From assembly GCA_023248505.1 (NCBI GenBank), contig JAHFEM010000072.1, forward strand, positions 1,651 through 7,672: a stretch of DNA of 6,022 bases, given 5' to 3'. The notes under the pieces were generated by a model that worked only from the letters and a program-made list of their open reading frames with translations, did not search any database and had not been told where the DNA came from. Below are positions 5,819-6,022 of this stretch, piece by piece; the first letter of the stretch is position 1, and each line of letters opens with the position of its first letter. Origin of the DNA: Nitrospirota bacterium. GTDB lineage: Bacteria > Nitrospirota > Nitrospiria > SBBL01 > Manganitrophaceae. A program made the position numbers and the translations under genes.

Positions 5819-6022
5819 CAGCGGACCGTTGATGGTCTCAAGCGGGCTTGCTTCCTCAGCTTGAGGGTGAGATCGTCGATCAACCCTTCCTTGGAGCCTT
5901 CGATGATGTAGCGGGCGAGCCGTTCATCGAGGGGGAGATCGGCGCGGCGCTTCTTCTCCATCCCTTTCTTGCCCTTGAAATGGGCGGCAAACGCGGCGAC
6001 CGGGTCCTCTCCCCGCCAGAAA
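5818..6022 (-). CDS. metH: Methionine synthase, upstream fragment ending at a frameshift (5' part beyond window)
   Basis: This is the 3' end of the reading frame entering from the right edge: 67 codons, then TGA at 5818-5820. The first 55 residues read as the MetH stretch leading into the B12 cap, including FWRGEDPVAAFAAHF, LPLDERLARYIIEG and SKEGLIDDLTLKL. The last 12 residues (RKQARLRPSTVR) do not look like MetH. From about 5857 the expected continuation (EEASPLETINGPLMAGMD) is found one frame over. A single missing base in a CTG-GAG-GAA context would restore one continuous protein. The TGA shares its A with the ATG of the downstream piece (TGATG), so coupled translation of two halves is conceivable. 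If the indel is real and uncoupled this would be a pseudogene; a sequencing or assembly error is the simplest alternative. Confidence 0.8.
   Translation of the reverse strand, partial: FWRGEDPVAAFAAHFKGKKGMEKKRRADLPLDERLARYIIEGSKEGLIDDLTLKLRKQARLRPSTVR

Overview
The window is an ordinary-looking chromosomal stretch from a bacterium of moderately high GC content. Every well-supported gene lies on the minus strand, so the region is transcribed from right to left. A cobalamin-dependent methionine synthase and a two-membrane-segment CHASE/PAS sensor suggest a free-living bacterium with an inner-membrane signalling repertoire. The wording of the MetH cap and B12 segments is compatible with Nitrospirota or related lineages, but this is an impression and not a placement. 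I see no rRNA, tRNA, CRISPR array, insertion sequence or phage gene.

Layout in transcription order (right to left): (1) The 3' half of metH covers 4358-6022 and enters from beyond the right edge. It is interrupted near 5857 by an apparent one-base frameshift. The upstream piece ends at a TGA whose last base is the first base of the ATG opening the downstream piece, which carries the cap, B12-binding and activation domains. (2) ppnP (3930-4247) is a small cupin-fold nucleoside phosphorylase 110 bp downstream of metH. It has a good ribosome binding site and a 7-bp inverted repeat in its leader. (3) A 215-bp gap holds a GC-rich hairpin with a T-run, probably the end of the metH-ppnP unit, followed at once by a plausible sigma-70 promoter. 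(4) A 200-residue protein (3112-3714) has an N-terminal charged helical region, an arginine run and a C-terminal J-domain with an intact HPD motif. (5) After a 181-bp gap comes a very large sensor (1-2930, running off the left edge). It has TM1, a periplasmic CHASE domain, TM2 and five tandem PAS domains, the last incomplete, and its output domain lies outside the window. The sensor has no complete start-to-stop ORF here because its stop is beyond the edge and its start is TTG, but its frame is open across all 976 visible codons.

Functional links: metH and ppnP could both serve the methyl cycle. MetH remethylates homocysteine, and PpnP could remove adenosine left when S-adenosylhomocysteine is hydrolysed. 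This is inference from adjacency. The J-domain protein and the sensor have no obvious functional tie. A possible 46-codon plus-strand ORF with a good Shine-Dalgarno lies between them. I found no convincing undescribed multi-gene system. The observations most worth following are the split or frameshifted metH and the unusual J-domain protein.
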